Source: Kryptolebias marmoratus
Taxonomy: Eukaryota; Chordata; Actinopteri; Cyprinodontiformes; Rivulidae
DNA: 64,000 bases
Assembly: GCF_001649575.2 (NCBI RefSeq)
Contig: NC_051452.1
Span: 2,546,000-2,609,999 of the forward strand
Direction: 5' to 3'
Below are positions 1 to 12,034 of this stretch, piece after piece (position 1 is the stretch's first letter; each line of letters begins with the position of its first letter). Under the pieces are notes generated by a model, which was given only the letters and a program-made list of their open reading frames with translations, was not told the DNA's origin and did no database searches. The position numbers and the translations under genes are program-made.

Positions 1-168
1 GCAGCAACTCGAGCACATTGCTGCCCCCTATATGTCAGGAGGACAAATAACACCTTTTCTGTTCAAATTGCCAACCCGCCACAGTGGCGTGTGTGTTGAT
101 CAAATTCACCCACCACTTCAAATATTTACCCACATTTGGCCGGTGGCGGGGGCTAATTTCCACCCCTG
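1..168 (-). mobile_element. hAT-A element, copy 1 (one arm only, cut by window edge)
   Basis: Reverse-strand copy of the left arm of the hAT-A family. It ends with TAATTTCCACCCCTG, the inverse of the CAGGGGTGGAAATTA start of the copies at 25437 and 37870, and matches them closely across the whole arm. The other end lies outside the window, so its target duplication cannot be tested. Base 1 corresponds to the base at which the copy at 25437 runs into its assembly gap (25604), which suggests that a gap lies just upstream. The open frame across it is a shadow of the repeat, not a gene. Confidence 0.85.
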
Positions 169-176
169 GTGAAAAC

Positions 177-1502
177 TAACAGTGAAGTAGCATTTGGTAT
201 GTAGGAATGTAACTGTCAAAACAGCATGATGCCAGAAACAAACGGTCTACATTTTTCAGTCATGAGCACACAGACAATTGACAAAGAGGCCGTAACATGA
301 TGAGTATGGAGCACTCAGTTACCTGCAATATTAAAATACTGATATGCTAAACAACATTCAATTTTTAGCTGCTCTACTGTTAAAACTAGCTGTTTATTTA
401 GATCAGGTCTGTCTGTAAAGCAGCTCATTTGGAAGTCTAACATATGCTTGCTCAGTTCTTTACTTGTTTCAGAAGAGATCTTGTTTGTTTTTATTCTTTT
501 ATTTTTACTTACCATGTAATTGTCTGGGTTAGTGGGTAACAATCCCATGTTTTACTTGCCTTGCTTTCCTTCCCTGCTGACTGTCTCCTTTTTAAAAGTA
601 ATCTCACATGTAATAAATGTATTTGTTTCAAAGCACTTGAGGTGAGGCTTAATAAACTAAAAGCACAAGTTGGCTGCACTGAAAATAACATAAGCTGTTT
701 TTTCACACAATGCTATAAATTACACACAGAATAGTTATGTAATATATGCCTAGTAGTGAGTCTAAAAAGCTGCATGAACATGAACCTAATCACGTTTGTA
801 CATCTTGCACATATGGTTTATAATGTACTGAATCAAACCCATTACATAATGACTCCTCATGCATGGATATGTATAACAGCTTTATACAATAGACTTTTTG
901 AGTCTTATGAATAGCAGCAGGGGGCTAATCTTTTTTATTTTTCATTTTTTTCTGATATCAAAGTGACAAGTAGTTGGGTGTGGACCTAATCGCCAAAAGA
1001 GAGCACGGACATGTGGAGAAGACCCAGGAAGCGTCTCCAATCTGGCAGCGTCGATCATGGCAGATGGTGCAGACGGTCAGCCAAGTAGCCTCTGTTGTCA
1101 GCTCTATTCACAAATAGTGCAGTGCAACTTTCATGAGCTGATTATGAAACAAGACACTGGCAAAGAAGCACTGCCCTCACCCACTGCGTAGCATTAAAGC
1201 ATGTGTTTTGCTTTGCCTTCCTTCCAAATGAAGTGGGAACATTTACCCCTTTGGTGTATTTATTTTTTTGCTCCTTGTAGACAAATAAAATGGCCACAAA
1301 GATCAGAGTACAGAGCCTTCGCTGGTCCACAGGGGAAGATGGGTGTATGGGACTGAGTGCTGGTTTGTTTACACACTGTAGATGGTCAACATTACGGGAC
1401 TTGTCCCGGCCAAAGGGAGCTATTCAGAACACTGATGTCAACCCGGTTGGTTAGGTTTAGAGAAGAAAATTGTGGTCAGTCTTACACTGCACAATTGATA
1501 AT
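177..1502. other. No recognised content
   Basis: AT-rich sequence with only short chance open frames. I see no transposon ends, RNA gene or exon signal that I would defend. Confidence 0.5.
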
Positions 1503-1508
1503 GTTAAT

Positions 1509-2165
1509 CAGTCCCTCCAGGATTTTGCGAGCATTTTTTGTGATTGTTGCAGCTAAAACGCCTGATTTCTCGGGGCATTTTCCTAAAAGTTGCGATTTTT
1601 TTTTTTTTTACTAAAATCAATAAAAAACCATAACTTTTAATATAATAAACCAAAAATACTTCCTAGTTTTGTAAGATAATTACCAACAAACATTGACATT
1701 CTCAAAAGGTGCTTTATTTGAGAACTTTGATAGCTTNNNNNNNNNNNNNNNNNNNNNNNNNNNNNNNNNNNNNNNNNNNNNNNNNNNNNNNNNNNNNNNN
1801 NNNNNNNNNNNNNNNNNNNNNNNNNNNNNNNNNNNNNNNNNNNNNNNNNNNNNNNNNNNNNNNNNNNNNNNNNNNNNNNNNNNNNNNNNNNNNNNNNNNN
1901 NNNNNNNNNNNNNCAGTCGCTGCTCCTGCACGCTCCCGGCATTCTGATGTTAACAGGAAGTGACGTCACGTGTCTTCTTCCTGAGTTATTTGGGGTTATT
2001 TTGTATTCCTCGCCGAAACGGTGGCGAATCACTTCAGAAACAATAAATATTGGGTTAAAGTTGCTGTGTTTTGGGCAAAGTTGCAAAAAGTTGCGATTTC
2101 ACGGGGTTTGCTTGATTTTGCGTTAATAGTTGCGATCGCAACATCGCAAAATCCTGGAGGGTCTG
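1509..2165. mobile_element. Element B: inverted-repeat DNA transposon with internal gap
   Basis: The left end reads CAGTCCCTCCAGGATTTTGC and the right end is its inverse with one difference near the tip (CAGACCCTCCAGG on the other strand). The element is flanked directly by GTTAAT on both sides (1503-1508 and 2166-2171), a 6-bp target duplication. The CAG...CTG tips resemble hAT elements, but hAT usually makes 8-bp duplications, so the superfamily is uncertain. Motifs such as GTTGCGAT and TTGCAAAAAGTTGCGATT recur near both ends. About 480 bases are sequenced and 177 are N. No transposase is visible, so it is probably non-autonomous. Confidence 0.8.
1737..1913. other. Assembly gap (177 N) inside element B
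   Basis: Run of N. Translations across it are artefacts. Confidence 0.99.
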
Positions 2166-2171
2166 GTTAAT

Positions 2172-4734
2172 CCAGTATATTAGGAATAACCTATCACAAC
2201 TTTTTGAGATTTTTTTGTTACAGACTTTTGTTTTAACGTGAACACTAAAATCAGAGTTGATTACAAATGACTTCTTAGCTGATTTATAGGATCAGTTAAC
2301 AATCTCTTATAACATGTTCATGATAGTTGTTTTTTCCCCAAACCTTAGGTCATTAACTACATTAATTTGTGTTAAATGTAGAAAATGCATCTTTTCATTT
2401 CCTGATATCATTCAGGACATAACAGAGTAGACTGTATTGTAAATTTGCCAAGAATATAAATAAATTCAGTGTGGTCGGAAAGTCTAATTTATGCGTATTA
2501 GTGTCAGTATTTTTTTAGTGTCCTTTTTAATGGCCTGTCAAATAACTACTGGACAGTTAAAGTACTGTAGCGGCCAGGAGAATGTTAAATAACTACACGT
2601 CGAGTCTTTAACCACATGACCTCTATCAAAAGTAATGTACAACAATAGATGGGGGGAGTAGGTGGCTTTTTGTGTTTAATAAACCAACTGAGAACAGGGT
2701 TTAGTTTGTATTTCCCGGCATTTTAGTTATCTGAGATGCACTACAACTCTGTACTATTGTCAGATATAGCTAACACGCAACTCATCCAGCAAAAAGAGCA
2801 ACTGAGTAATGATGGGGTTTTTTTTTGTTCATAAATACCAGAGAGCATTGAAACCATCAGCGAGTCAGCTGCAGTTATCACTTTTCCTCATTTTCCATCT
2901 TTGGTGATCAACAGTCTGTACCAATCCGATGGGGTAATTGGCTGTGCATCTTTGCTGCTGAAAAGGTTAATTAGTATCTTATTAGGCGGGTGATTGAAAG
3001 CTTTGATGGATGATGAAATGGGTTTTACTCGAGATGTGTTCTGGAGCTCAGCGTAACTTGTTAGTTTTCTTATTTTTCTTGGTGCATTTTGGCGTTTAAT
3101 TCTGTGCTTTTTACTTTTAACCTTTTATACTGAAATCTGTTTTTGTTCTTTGTATGTAAAAGTTGACCCTTTCAAATTTAAAGCTTCACTAGAGTCGTAT
3201 ATGCTGCTCTTTGGCTCCCTCTATAGTCGTGGATTGTAATGCTGCTTTCATGGAAACAAATCTGTTCGAGCCGAGCTCAGGGTTGGGGAGTTTAGTGGTT
3301 CCATGTAATTCAGTTAAACAGTAAAAGTAACTGTAATCCATTAGCTACCAATTAAAGTGTAGAGAATATTAGTGAATAAAATTTGCATTACATTTTCTGT
3401 ACAAAGAAGCTAGTTTGCATGTTAACATTTATTTTGTTTGTGCGTGTTTTTGCAAAAAGTTGTTGCATTTTTAGCCCCCACCAGTTTTTACTTTGTTGCC
3501 TGGACTTTCTTTGCATTTTAATTTGATTACTAGTAAATCTACCCTTCAGATTAATAAGGTTAAACGGGGGAAACGTTTGTTTTAAATAGAAATTTAGAAA
3601 CTAAAAATCCAATTAAAGTCCTGCTTTGTTTGCTGGGGTGGGGGTAAACTCTTGTAATATACCATATGCAAAAAAAGAATAGGACAGCTGCTTTAAAATG
3701 TTTTGATCATGTTTATTTAGGGCTGTGGAACACAACATGGCAACGTTTTTATTTGAATATGAACTTGAGGTGATCTTGAGGCGAAAAGCTGAATTTTGAC
3801 CTTCATTGGCTGTGTTTATATCGTCAGTGGAATTGATCATTTCCTATTTAATGTTTCAACAGTTTTAAAAGGAGTTTAAGAGAATTCAAGGTTAAGCAGG
3901 CCAACTGATGTAAGGTTATTTGAAAATGGTTAAGTCACAACGGTTAAAATTCAGTCAAAATACAGATCAAAAAGTAACTAATTGTGATTCAAAATGTAAT
4001 TTAGGTAACTTGTAATTGTAACTGAATTTATTTTCAGTGTATCCTCACATTGGTAGTACTCGTGAAGTTTTCATTCGACTGAAGAGGCCAACAAAGAAAC
4101 AACCACTGAGTTTCTCACTACACTGTTTGCCACACAATCAGTTTTCTTTTTCTTCTTTTTTTATTTGGAGCCCCTGTGATTAATCATTGTGACAGACTCA
4201 AAAATCTACCCCCCTCAGCTCTAAAATCCCTAAGGTGTAGGCATCCAGCTGAACCAGCCCTTCCTTTGTTTTTGGGGTTTTTTTTCTTGCCCACTGTTTA
4301 GAAAACCAGGCCATAAACCATACATGATTGTTTGAATTACAATAATGCAGGCAGTTTGTAATCTCTGCCAGAAGGGGACTGCTTAATCACAGCAGTGGGG
4401 TGAGATATCACTGTCAACAGACATTTGTCTACTATGTTTGTAATCTATAGGCTCGTTTTGAATCATGATCACTTTAATAACCCGCACATACAACAACTAG
4501 AGACAAGGGGGGATGAAAACATTTTTCATGCTACACATACATTTCCCTGATTAAAATTACCATAACATCCTGCGGGGAATCTTTGTCATGTATTATTCAT
4601 ATCAGACAACCTTTAAGCATTTAACTAAATCTTTGGTGAAGGCACACACCTACCAAGGTGCAGTGGGAGCTCTGTATGGAAATCTGATATATTCATCGCC
4701 CGCCACCAAAAAGCAAACGTGGACAGTAATGTTT
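2172..4734. other. No recognised content
   Basis: AT-rich with many T runs (for example 2818-2826, 4270-4287). The open frames are short and resemble no protein I know. Confidence 0.5.
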
Positions 4735-5190
4735 TTGCCCGTGTCTGTTACCAAAATGTGTCATGAACTGCTGGACGTATTTTATTGAAACTTGCAGAAA
4801 GTAATCATTGACTGTACAGCGACAAACTGATAAACCTTTGGAGTCCACCTGAGTCAAGATGGCTGCCACAACCAACTGAACATAAAATACAAAAATAAAC
4901 CACGATAAGTCAGTCAGTTTCATAAATATTGATCTAAACTTTGGTGTGGTAGTAGGTGATCCCAAACATGTTTCTGAAGCTGGAAGTCATTCACAAGACA
5001 TTTTCTAAGTGCTACTACTGTTTGAGATCAACCTTGTTTGTCTGTTAGCAAAATATCTCATAAACCACTGGACAGATGTTGATGAAACCTTCAAGTAATC
5101 ATTGAATCCACAACTTTAACTTTTAGAACCAATTGGTCTGTTGTTATCCAAAATGCCACAAAAGCTTCATCCTTGTTTCCCATTTTGTGA
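4735..5190 (+). repeat. TMR dispersed repeat, two monomers
   Basis: Two tandem diverged monomers. Each has the order: AAAATATCTCATGAACCACTGG-like block (4752 and 5049), a CATTGG/CATTGA block, then in the first monomer CAAGATGGCTGCCACA and CAGTCAGTTT followed by TTGGTGTGGTAGTAG. The two starts are about 297 bp apart. The same ordered blocks recur at many sites in the window. No known family name could be assigned. Confidence 0.7.
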
Positions 5191-5699
5191 AGTGCTCCAT
5201 CAAAGCTTTCCTTAAGGACACCCTAAGGGGCATGTATTTATGCTTCCAAAAACAACTGCTTGTTAATTTAGCTTCCTGCCTAAGCAGGAAGAAAACATGC
5301 AGAGAAGAAAAACAAACTATAAATCAATAGCCACAAAGTCAACCTGCAGGTGCTGTTAGGCTTACTTCACACCTAAATAAATAAATGAAACCAAATGCTT
5401 TGAGGAAAATTGGGTTCTCCTCTTCAATCATAAGTTACACATAGTGTAAAAACTTTTTTTTTTTATAAATTAAGACTGTGTAATAAGGCATTATATGAAT
5501 TTCTCAAACTTGGCAGCAGCTTGCAGTAAGTTCAGACCTCTTGTATTTTTGGACCTTCTAAGGTAGATTCGAGTTTTCATTGCAAGTAGTTGTGTACTCT
5601 TTTATGCAAGTTGAAATTGAGTCAAAAACTGTCACCTTTTATGGATAAAATGGCTTTCATTTTTGATCTGCACAGGAATATCAAATTGAATATAAGGCC
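5191..5699. other. No recognised content
   Basis: AT-rich single-copy-looking sequence with a T run at 5455-5464. Confidence 0.45.
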
Positions 5700-5780
5700 T
5701 AGTATTCATTGAAGGAATGTACATTGGTGACTGCCTATTATGTCAGAATTAAAAACTAACATCTTACACTGAGGAATGAC
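5700..5780 (-). repeat. TMR end fragment
   Basis: Carries the terminal part of the TMR repeat: an imperfect palindrome (ATTCATTGAAGGAAT), then a CACC/GGTGACTGCC-like segment and GTCAGAATTAAAAACTAA, which matches the end block seen at 58090 and 20141. Confidence 0.45.
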
Positions 5781-5888
5781 TAAGTTTATTCATTTAGCAC
5801 ATTTATTTTGCACAACAAGTGCTGTACATGTTTTTTTTAGTGAATAAAATGGCAGTAATAATCTAAAACTAACAAAATATCTAAACAT

Positions 5889-6478
5889 ATCCATCTATTC
5901 ATATTATCTGCCTAATTGTGATTGGGGCGTAGAAGCAACAGGTCCAGGAGGGATACCCAGACATCCCTTTCTCCAGCGAAAACCTCTCCTGAGGGATCCC
6001 GAGGCAATCCCATGCCACAGAGAATATATAAACCCTCTAGCAAGTTCTGGGTCTGCCCCAGGGTCTCCTTCCTGTGGGACGTGCCCAGAAAACCTCCAAA
6101 GGGAGGTGCCCAGGAGACATCCTAATCAGATGCCCAAACCACCTCGTATACGGCTGTAGTGCAAGCTCCGCTCAGATGTTGGTCCTCATCCTGTCTTAAA
6201 AGCTGAGCCTGGCCATCCTACAGAGGAAACCTATTTCAGCCTCTTGTATCTGTGATTTTTTCATGACCGTAGGTGAGGGATAGAACATAAACAGACCAAT
6301 AAAATGAGAGCTTGGCCTTCTTCACCATGACAGACTGAAGCAATGTCCTCATTGCTGCAGGTGAGGCTCCACATTGTTGATCCATCTCCTGCTCCATCCT
6401 GTCATAATTTGAGACCAAGACGCCCAGATACTTGAACTCTTCTGCTTGGGGCAGAGACTCTAGCCCTGGCCCAGATTA
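5889..6478 (-). pseudogene. LINE reverse transcriptase, C-terminal fragment (non-LTR retrotransposon)
   Basis: The reverse strand encodes pieces of the C-terminal part of a fish non-LTR retrotransposon ORF2. Visible blocks in order are EEFKYLGVLVSNYDRMEQEM, then MRTLLQSVMVKKAKLSFYWS, YVLSLTYGHE and, near the 3' end, a GEVFAGERDVWVSLLDLLLL stretch. These follow the usual order of this LINE group after the polymerase core (EEFKYLG..., ...YGHE..., ...VWASLL...LLP). Stops and frameshifts break it and the 5' part is absent, the typical 5' truncation of LINEs. A CCATCTATTC segment at 5889-5900 resembles the ATGG-type tail of such elements. The clade (RTE, Rex or other) was not determined. It is not functional. 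Confidence 0.8.
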
Positions 6479-6689
6479 GCTCATTTTTGTGTGAACACAG
6501 CTCTTTCTTTGATTTACCACCACAACTAAAACCAGCAGGACCCGTTTTATGGAAACTGTCATGTTTCCAAGGCTTTAAGTCCTTCCTACTCCTATGGACA
6601 CAAATATGGTGTTACATGATCTCTCTTTTAAACATCAAATGACAAATTACAGCTACACATGTTAAATTTTTTTGGAATATTTGAACATG

Positions 6690-6920
6690 CAGCAGTAGTG
6701 GGAAGGTAAGAGTTATGGTAATCAACAAGACTCGTATTTGGTCTAGTACCCCACCTGATATCTGTAAAACTGTCTGAGGTCAGATATTTGTAGTGGCCAT
6801 TTGTTATTGCATTGGCTCCAATATTTAATCAGTTTTAGATGTCCATCAAACATTAACTTCTGAAAGTTAAAAAAAAATGGCCAGTGGTTTGTGAGATACT
6901 TTAAGAGACAAGTGCAAAAA
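6690..6920 (-). repeat. TMR dispersed repeat fragment
   Basis: Reverse-oriented monomer: ATATCTGTAAAACTGTCTGA, TAGTGGCCATTTGT, TCAGTTTTAGATGTCCATCA and GGCCAGTGGTTTGTGAGATA follow the order of the inverse TMR consensus. Confidence 0.6.
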
Positions 6921-9229
6921 CATTTTTTTACTTTTCAGGTGCTGCCAAAAATAAAAAAAGTTGACACAAATTATTACAAATGGTATTGCATGTCTAAATG
7001 GTGTTTGGTATGCACTTGCATGAATTTGTAGTTTCTCTATCACACCGTTCCCAAAGGATGATAAGTCTAGTACAACATAAAATCCAGCCAGAATGTCAGT
7101 GGTCCTTTCAATGTCCTTTAAAAGAATTCAGAAGCAGAATACCAACTAATTGGGCTCCTTTTTGTGTATGACAAAAGGTAATTGGTCCATGGTGGTTTTG
7201 ATCATTCATAAAACCTCTGTAGAGTGGCACTCATCACAACCACTGATGAGTGCCAAGGCCGAAGTTCTTGGATGATCATTGCTCATTCAAGAGCAACTGA
7301 AAGCTCCTGAACCTTATTACCTTGAGATTGACCTATATATGTATTAATTGCCAATAAATGTGAAACAAAAAACTGACCAATCAAAATAAGAATGTACAAA
7401 GCAGTTAAAAAAATGCAATGAAAAAGAAATAAAATCAAGCCATTTTATGCTGTTAATAACTGTTTTTGTCTGCACAAGGACTAAAAGCAACAAAGCTTCA
7501 GTATCACTTTGACCAACACAAAATATCTACATTTTAAAGGACAATTGTGTTAGTGGTCTGCCATTTTTGCAATTCAATTAGATATTTAAAATAAATAGTT
7601 ACCATATTATATGTGGCACTGCAATAATTAGCTCAGATGGGTTTTTAGGTGTGTGAATAACAAGTAAAGGGGGAGACGGTTAATAGTGTTTGTCTAAGTT
7701 CTTTTCTTACGAGCTGGTCTAAATTATGTTGTTGGTGACTAATTTCATTGACTCGGCCACGTGACACCTTTCATTATAGTTTGTATAATCACAGTCGGGC
7801 TGAGAGTAAGAGAAGTGAGGAAGGGAAAATTCAAGAGCGTGTCAGTGTTTAGCACATCCAACAGCCTCTATTGCAAGCAAAGAAGAAACAAAAGCAAAGC
7901 TAATGTTTTTAATAGTGAGTCCAAAAATAACCTATTTAATGAGTAGGGATCAAGATGGTTTTGACACTCTCACAACCTTTTTTTTTTTTTTTTGAGAGAG
8001 AGCTGAGACAATCTGGAGACTCCCTTGCAAATGCTGTTGACAAAGTAGCTGCCAACATTGTGATACTGGCTTTAAGAGGTAAAGATTGCTTTGACCCTTT
8101 TTTTTTCCTCATTTAGTCTGTAATCAAGGTGTAGTACTCCATCACGCTGACTTCATTTCAAAGAATGAAACTCGTGTTAAGTTTTTTCCTCCTCCTTCTA
8201 AAATTCACTATTTTGTTTGTTTTGTTCACATTTAAGGTAAGTGGTGATCCCCACACCATGCCAGAATGCAGTCTGCTAGTTCTGTCCTTAACTACAGAGT
8301 CAACTATTTCCTGGGAGAACAAACCTTGGAGTTCTCCTGGAAGTTTGATGTGTACAGGATGAAGGGAAGTTGCAAGAGCCAAGTTGCCTGAGGTCCTTCT
8401 CTGCTGCTGAACTCCCTTTCAGATACACAAGCTTTTGGTTATAGAAACCGTGGTCTTTGTCACTGAGTGAGTGATGAAGGAGATTTGTTAAGTACAAGAA
8501 CAAGGCAATATGTCTACCACAGTACTGACACCTTCTGACACAAGCTTAGGTTAAAGACATCCTGTTGAATCCCCAGCCTGGTTTTGATTGGCTGTTTCTA
8601 GCTGTCTGTTGACTACAGGCAGAATGGGGAAGCTGAAGGGGTCACGGGTTTCTTGATATTGTTAGAAGTTGTTGAGGCTATCCGAAGGTCCATGTTAGAG
8701 GTGCGGGGAGAAGATGGTCAAAGTGTGACAGGATTGTTGTCAGTCAAGGGCACTGGTTAGGTCTGTATGGCTGATTATTGAGATAAATGAGTATTGAACT
8801 GAATTTTCTCCATGTTTTGTGAGTTGAGCTTGCATACTTTTTGTTGCTTGATGTTTATTTATTCAATGAGATTTTGCCTAATTGCTTGTCTTTATTCTTA
8901 TGACTGTCTTGCAGTTTTGATCGCTTTCTGTAAGTTTCTTTTGCATGAATTAAAATGACAATTCACCCCTTGAAAAGCATGCTCACTTTCAAAAAGAAAA
9001 TTAATTGCAATGAAATTAGTCCAACATGATTTTTTACAGGTAAACTTTAAGCATTTCTCTTTCATATTCATACATATATTTTAATCCATTACTGACAAAT
9101 GGTTTTAATCATAGCAATTACAAGCAAAAATATGCAGTTGGCAGTCATTTCAACATTTTTATTGTCTGCAACCAAAAGGCTATGGAGAAGCTATCAGGTT
9201 TTGGCTGATGTCTGTGTATTTCTGTCTGT
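6921..9229. other. No recognised gene or repeat
   Basis: Contains a T run (7979-7994) and a 65-codon frame at 8165-8362 whose N-terminus is hydrophobic like a signal peptide but which has no other support. Otherwise AT-rich and unremarkable. Confidence 0.45.
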
Positions 9230-9500
9230 CTGTCACCAAAATAATTGGGTGTACGTGAACAACTGATGAACCTGCTTCAAAAGGACTGCCACAGCCAAGC
9301 TCAGTCCTAGCCATCAACTATTTGGAGTCAACTGTCTTTTAGCAAAATATTTCATGAACCACAAGACACATTTTAATGAAACTTTCAGGAAATATTGATT
9401 GGATGTACCTCTACGAATGCTGAAGTTTTGAAGCCAACCCAAGTCAAGATGGCCACCAAAGCTAGTTAACATTATGCACCACAAAATGGCTAAAAGTCTG
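9230..9500 (+). repeat. TMR dispersed repeat fragment
   Basis: Partial first monomer, then a fuller one: AGCAAAATATTTCATGAACC (9340s), TTAATGAAACTTTCAGGAAA, TTGGATGTACCTCTAC and CAAGATGGCCACCAAAGCTA, in the TMR order. Confidence 0.65.
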
Positions 9501-9523
9501 ATCCCCAACATTAAGAACCACTG
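9498..9523. mobile_element. Possible hAT terminus
   Basis: CCAACATTAAGAACCACTG is the inverse of CAGTGGTTCTTAA, a common tip of hAT (Charlie-like) elements. No partner end or target duplication was found, so this is a weak call. Confidence 0.25.
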
Positions 9524-9586
9524 ACGTATAGTAACAAATCTACTTGAATACAACTTAAAGAATTCAAAGGATTTGTATTTGAGACA

Positions 9587-9590
<4 letters not shown>

Positions 9591-9649
<59 letters not shown>

Positions 9650-9674
9650 ATATATATATGTGTGTGTGTGTGTG
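9591..9674. repeat. Microsatellite (TA)n/(TG)n
   Basis: Compound dinucleotide array: a long TA run followed by TGTGTG, TATATATA and a final TG run. Confidence 0.98.
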
Positions 9675-10189
9675 ATTCTTATGGTGATCTGTTAATTTAG
9701 TTACATCAATGAAGCAAATGTGTGAAAATGCAACTTTTTGCGCAAGTGGATTGTCTTTTCTCACACCCTGCTTCTAAAAGTGGTTTGCACTAATTAGTTC
9801 CATTAAATCAGCCTTTTTTGTTATCTAATTGTTGTTAAACCACTCAGTACAAGAGGGAAAAGATGGTGTTAAGTCCAAAAATCTGAAATTGCAAACAAGC
9901 TGTTGGTGTAGCGGCAGGGTTTCAGCTGAACCTGCCAAAGTGGGTCTCGTATAGATGGTGGTTTCAAGATTGCCTTGAGGTTTTTTTGTTTGTTTGTTTT
10001 TTTACTGGGCGACCAATACTTTACCACTAACTCCATAGAAACAGGCCTTTTTCTTCAATTCGATACATTTTCATAGCATAGTTTAAAGTTAAACTGTTAT
10101 AAACATTAACCTCTTTAAGGACTGAAACGAAATGAAATGCCTAATGTTTCTTGAGGGAATTTGCATATCAAAGTTTCAAACTATGATCT
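9675..10189. other. No recognised content
   Basis: AT-rich; contains a TTTG/T-rich tract near 9980-10002. Confidence 0.45.
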
Positions 10190-10420
10190 TGTGTGATCAT
10201 TACCTAAGTTACGCCCTTTTGTGTTTGTATGCAGCTTGGATTGGGTTGGTTTAAAAAGTTTATCAGTTGTAGATGTACATCCAATGATAAATTTTGAAAG
10301 GTTCATTAAAATCTGTCCACTGGTTCTTGACATATTTAGCTAACAGACAAATTAACGTCCATTCACAGGCAGTTACATTATTGCCCACTTTTCGTGGCAG
10401 CAAGCAATAATTGAAGTGCT
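10190..10420 (-). repeat. TMR dispersed repeat fragment
   Basis: Inverse-order monomer: CAGTTGTAGATGTACATCCA, TTCATTAAAATCTGTCCACT, GGTTCTTGACATATTTAGCT and, at the end, ATTGCCCACTTTTCGTGGCA. Confidence 0.7.
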
Positions 10421-10639
10421 AAATCTCAGTTAGCCAAGTAAGTGAGTTACATAAGCATTTCAAATGTCCAACAATGTTGTTTTCTGTCAAAGCATATCCA
10501 TTTAGTTTTCTAATAGAAAGTCGAAGACTTTCCCTTTTTTTTTTTTCTTCCTCAATTTCCATTTAACACAAACACATACTATAGTCGTGGAGAACAAGGA
10601 AAAAGTCTCTAACCACCAGATCCCATTCAATCTCATGTT

Positions 10640-11110
10640 TAATGTCAAGGCCACATATAATTACCGCCAGCTTATCTCGTTATCGCCTCGCCGTGCATGC
10701 CATCAAAGCCCGATCGAAATGCATATATGCTTTTGATCCAATATCTTTGCCCCTTTATCATGTTTCGCCGGGATTATTGGGATCACTGTCTGTCTGAAGC
10801 AATCTGAGGACCCAGATGGAAGCATGACCAGCCAAACTCTGTTTTTCTGCTTGGTTAATCCAACAGCACCTTCTGAGGAGATCCAATTAAATCTCTCCTT
10901 CAAAGAATATGCAACTGCCGGAGAAGAGATGAGATGATGGGCAGGAGGAGGAGCGGGGGTACAGGGGAGGGGAGGAAAGGGCTCCACAATCTTCTGTGTT
11001 TAATCATTCCGAGATCACTGTTACACTATTTAATCAATCGCCGCACGGCAGAAGACTGTTTGGGACGCTGGAGATCAAAAAGTATTTCTCTAACCCTGAA
11101 AGAATGCACG
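10640..11110. promoter_or_regulatory. Candidate conserved non-coding element
   Basis: A block that differs from its surroundings: richer in GC and CpG, free of visible repeats, with several homeodomain-type ATTA cores (ATAATTACC, GGGATTATTGGG, TTTAATCAATCG) and GATA-like TTATC motifs. Frames through it are short. Such blocks in fish gene deserts are often developmental enhancers. No conservation could be tested here, so the call is inference. Confidence 0.25.
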
Positions 11111-12034
11111 GGAGTTGCAAGGCTGAACCGATAAACACGTTGTATATCTGCTGATTAAAGGTGATAAGATAAACAACATTTTAGATCAGATTTGTCAGTG
11201 CCTGTGATTACAGGGCAGAACACAAATTTCATGGTGACATGCTGTATTAACACCACAAATTACTGCTTGAGTCCTGCTTAGCAAGAGTTTCTCTTTGGGG
11301 ACAGTTCCTTCATAGCACATTTAGAATGTCACTTATGCATTTGAAGTGCACTTTCAATCATAAAACTCTTGGGATGCTCTGTTTGGCAAATTACTCAACT
11401 CCTATAACTCGCCGCATAATTGTATTGCTATGAAAGGAAATATAAAACGAATTGTTTGGTTGTATTCCCCAGCTGGACCTCAATACATAGAATAAATACA
11501 TCAATGTCAGAATAATAAAAAAATTCAAAGAGAAGTACACTTACTAACAATAAAAACAAAACATTAAGCATGTAGGCAAGAATGATAAATTAATTAAATT
11601 AAACGGCATGTTTGGAAAAAAATGACTGGAATGCAACAATAACAATAATATATCAAGCAGTTGATGTAGTTGGTGGTGCTGGCACACTGGTCCCAGGATA
11701 GGGTAGAGCGTGGCATCCCTCCGGGCCTAGTTGTGCATAAAACGTGTATTCAGAAGTTCCACGTGTACTCCAAAGTTCCAAGTCAGGAAAAAAACAACAG
11801 ATCCTTGATCAGCAAAGGTGGCTCGTCTTTTCACAAGTCAACTGTTACAGCTCTGTTTCTACCTTACATGGTGGCACAAAGGTGCAACAGTGGGGGGTTG
11901 GCTTCAGCGGCTCCCTATGCTGCCTCGGCCCATTCAGCAATCACACAGAGCCAGCCAGAAAGCATCTAAGACACGGTTTGAAGTGTTTTGTGAAAGCACC
12001 CACAGATTCCTGACCAGTCCTGCCCTCTCTCTTA
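11111..12034. other. Mostly unrecognised; faint Tc1-type 3' end near 11655-11740
   Basis: The stretch 11655-11740 resembles, on the reverse strand, the end of the Tc1-type element at 55205-56781: both have a GTTGG...GGCACACTG block followed by GCATCCCTCCGGGC or GCACCCCTTTGGGC. The similarity is partial and no inverted repeat was found. Three overlapping frames at 11670-12066 have no recognisable motif. Confidence 0.35.

Noticed and set aside
8165..8362. 65-codon frame with a hydrophobic signal-peptide-like start
   Set aside because: Hydrophobicity comes from a T-rich tract; no splice context, no conserved motif, and overlapping frames on the other strand are equally open.
9564..9764. Frames of repeating I/Y or T/H residues, also at 18900-19175 and 58014-58292
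   Set aside because: Translations of TA/TG microsatellites.
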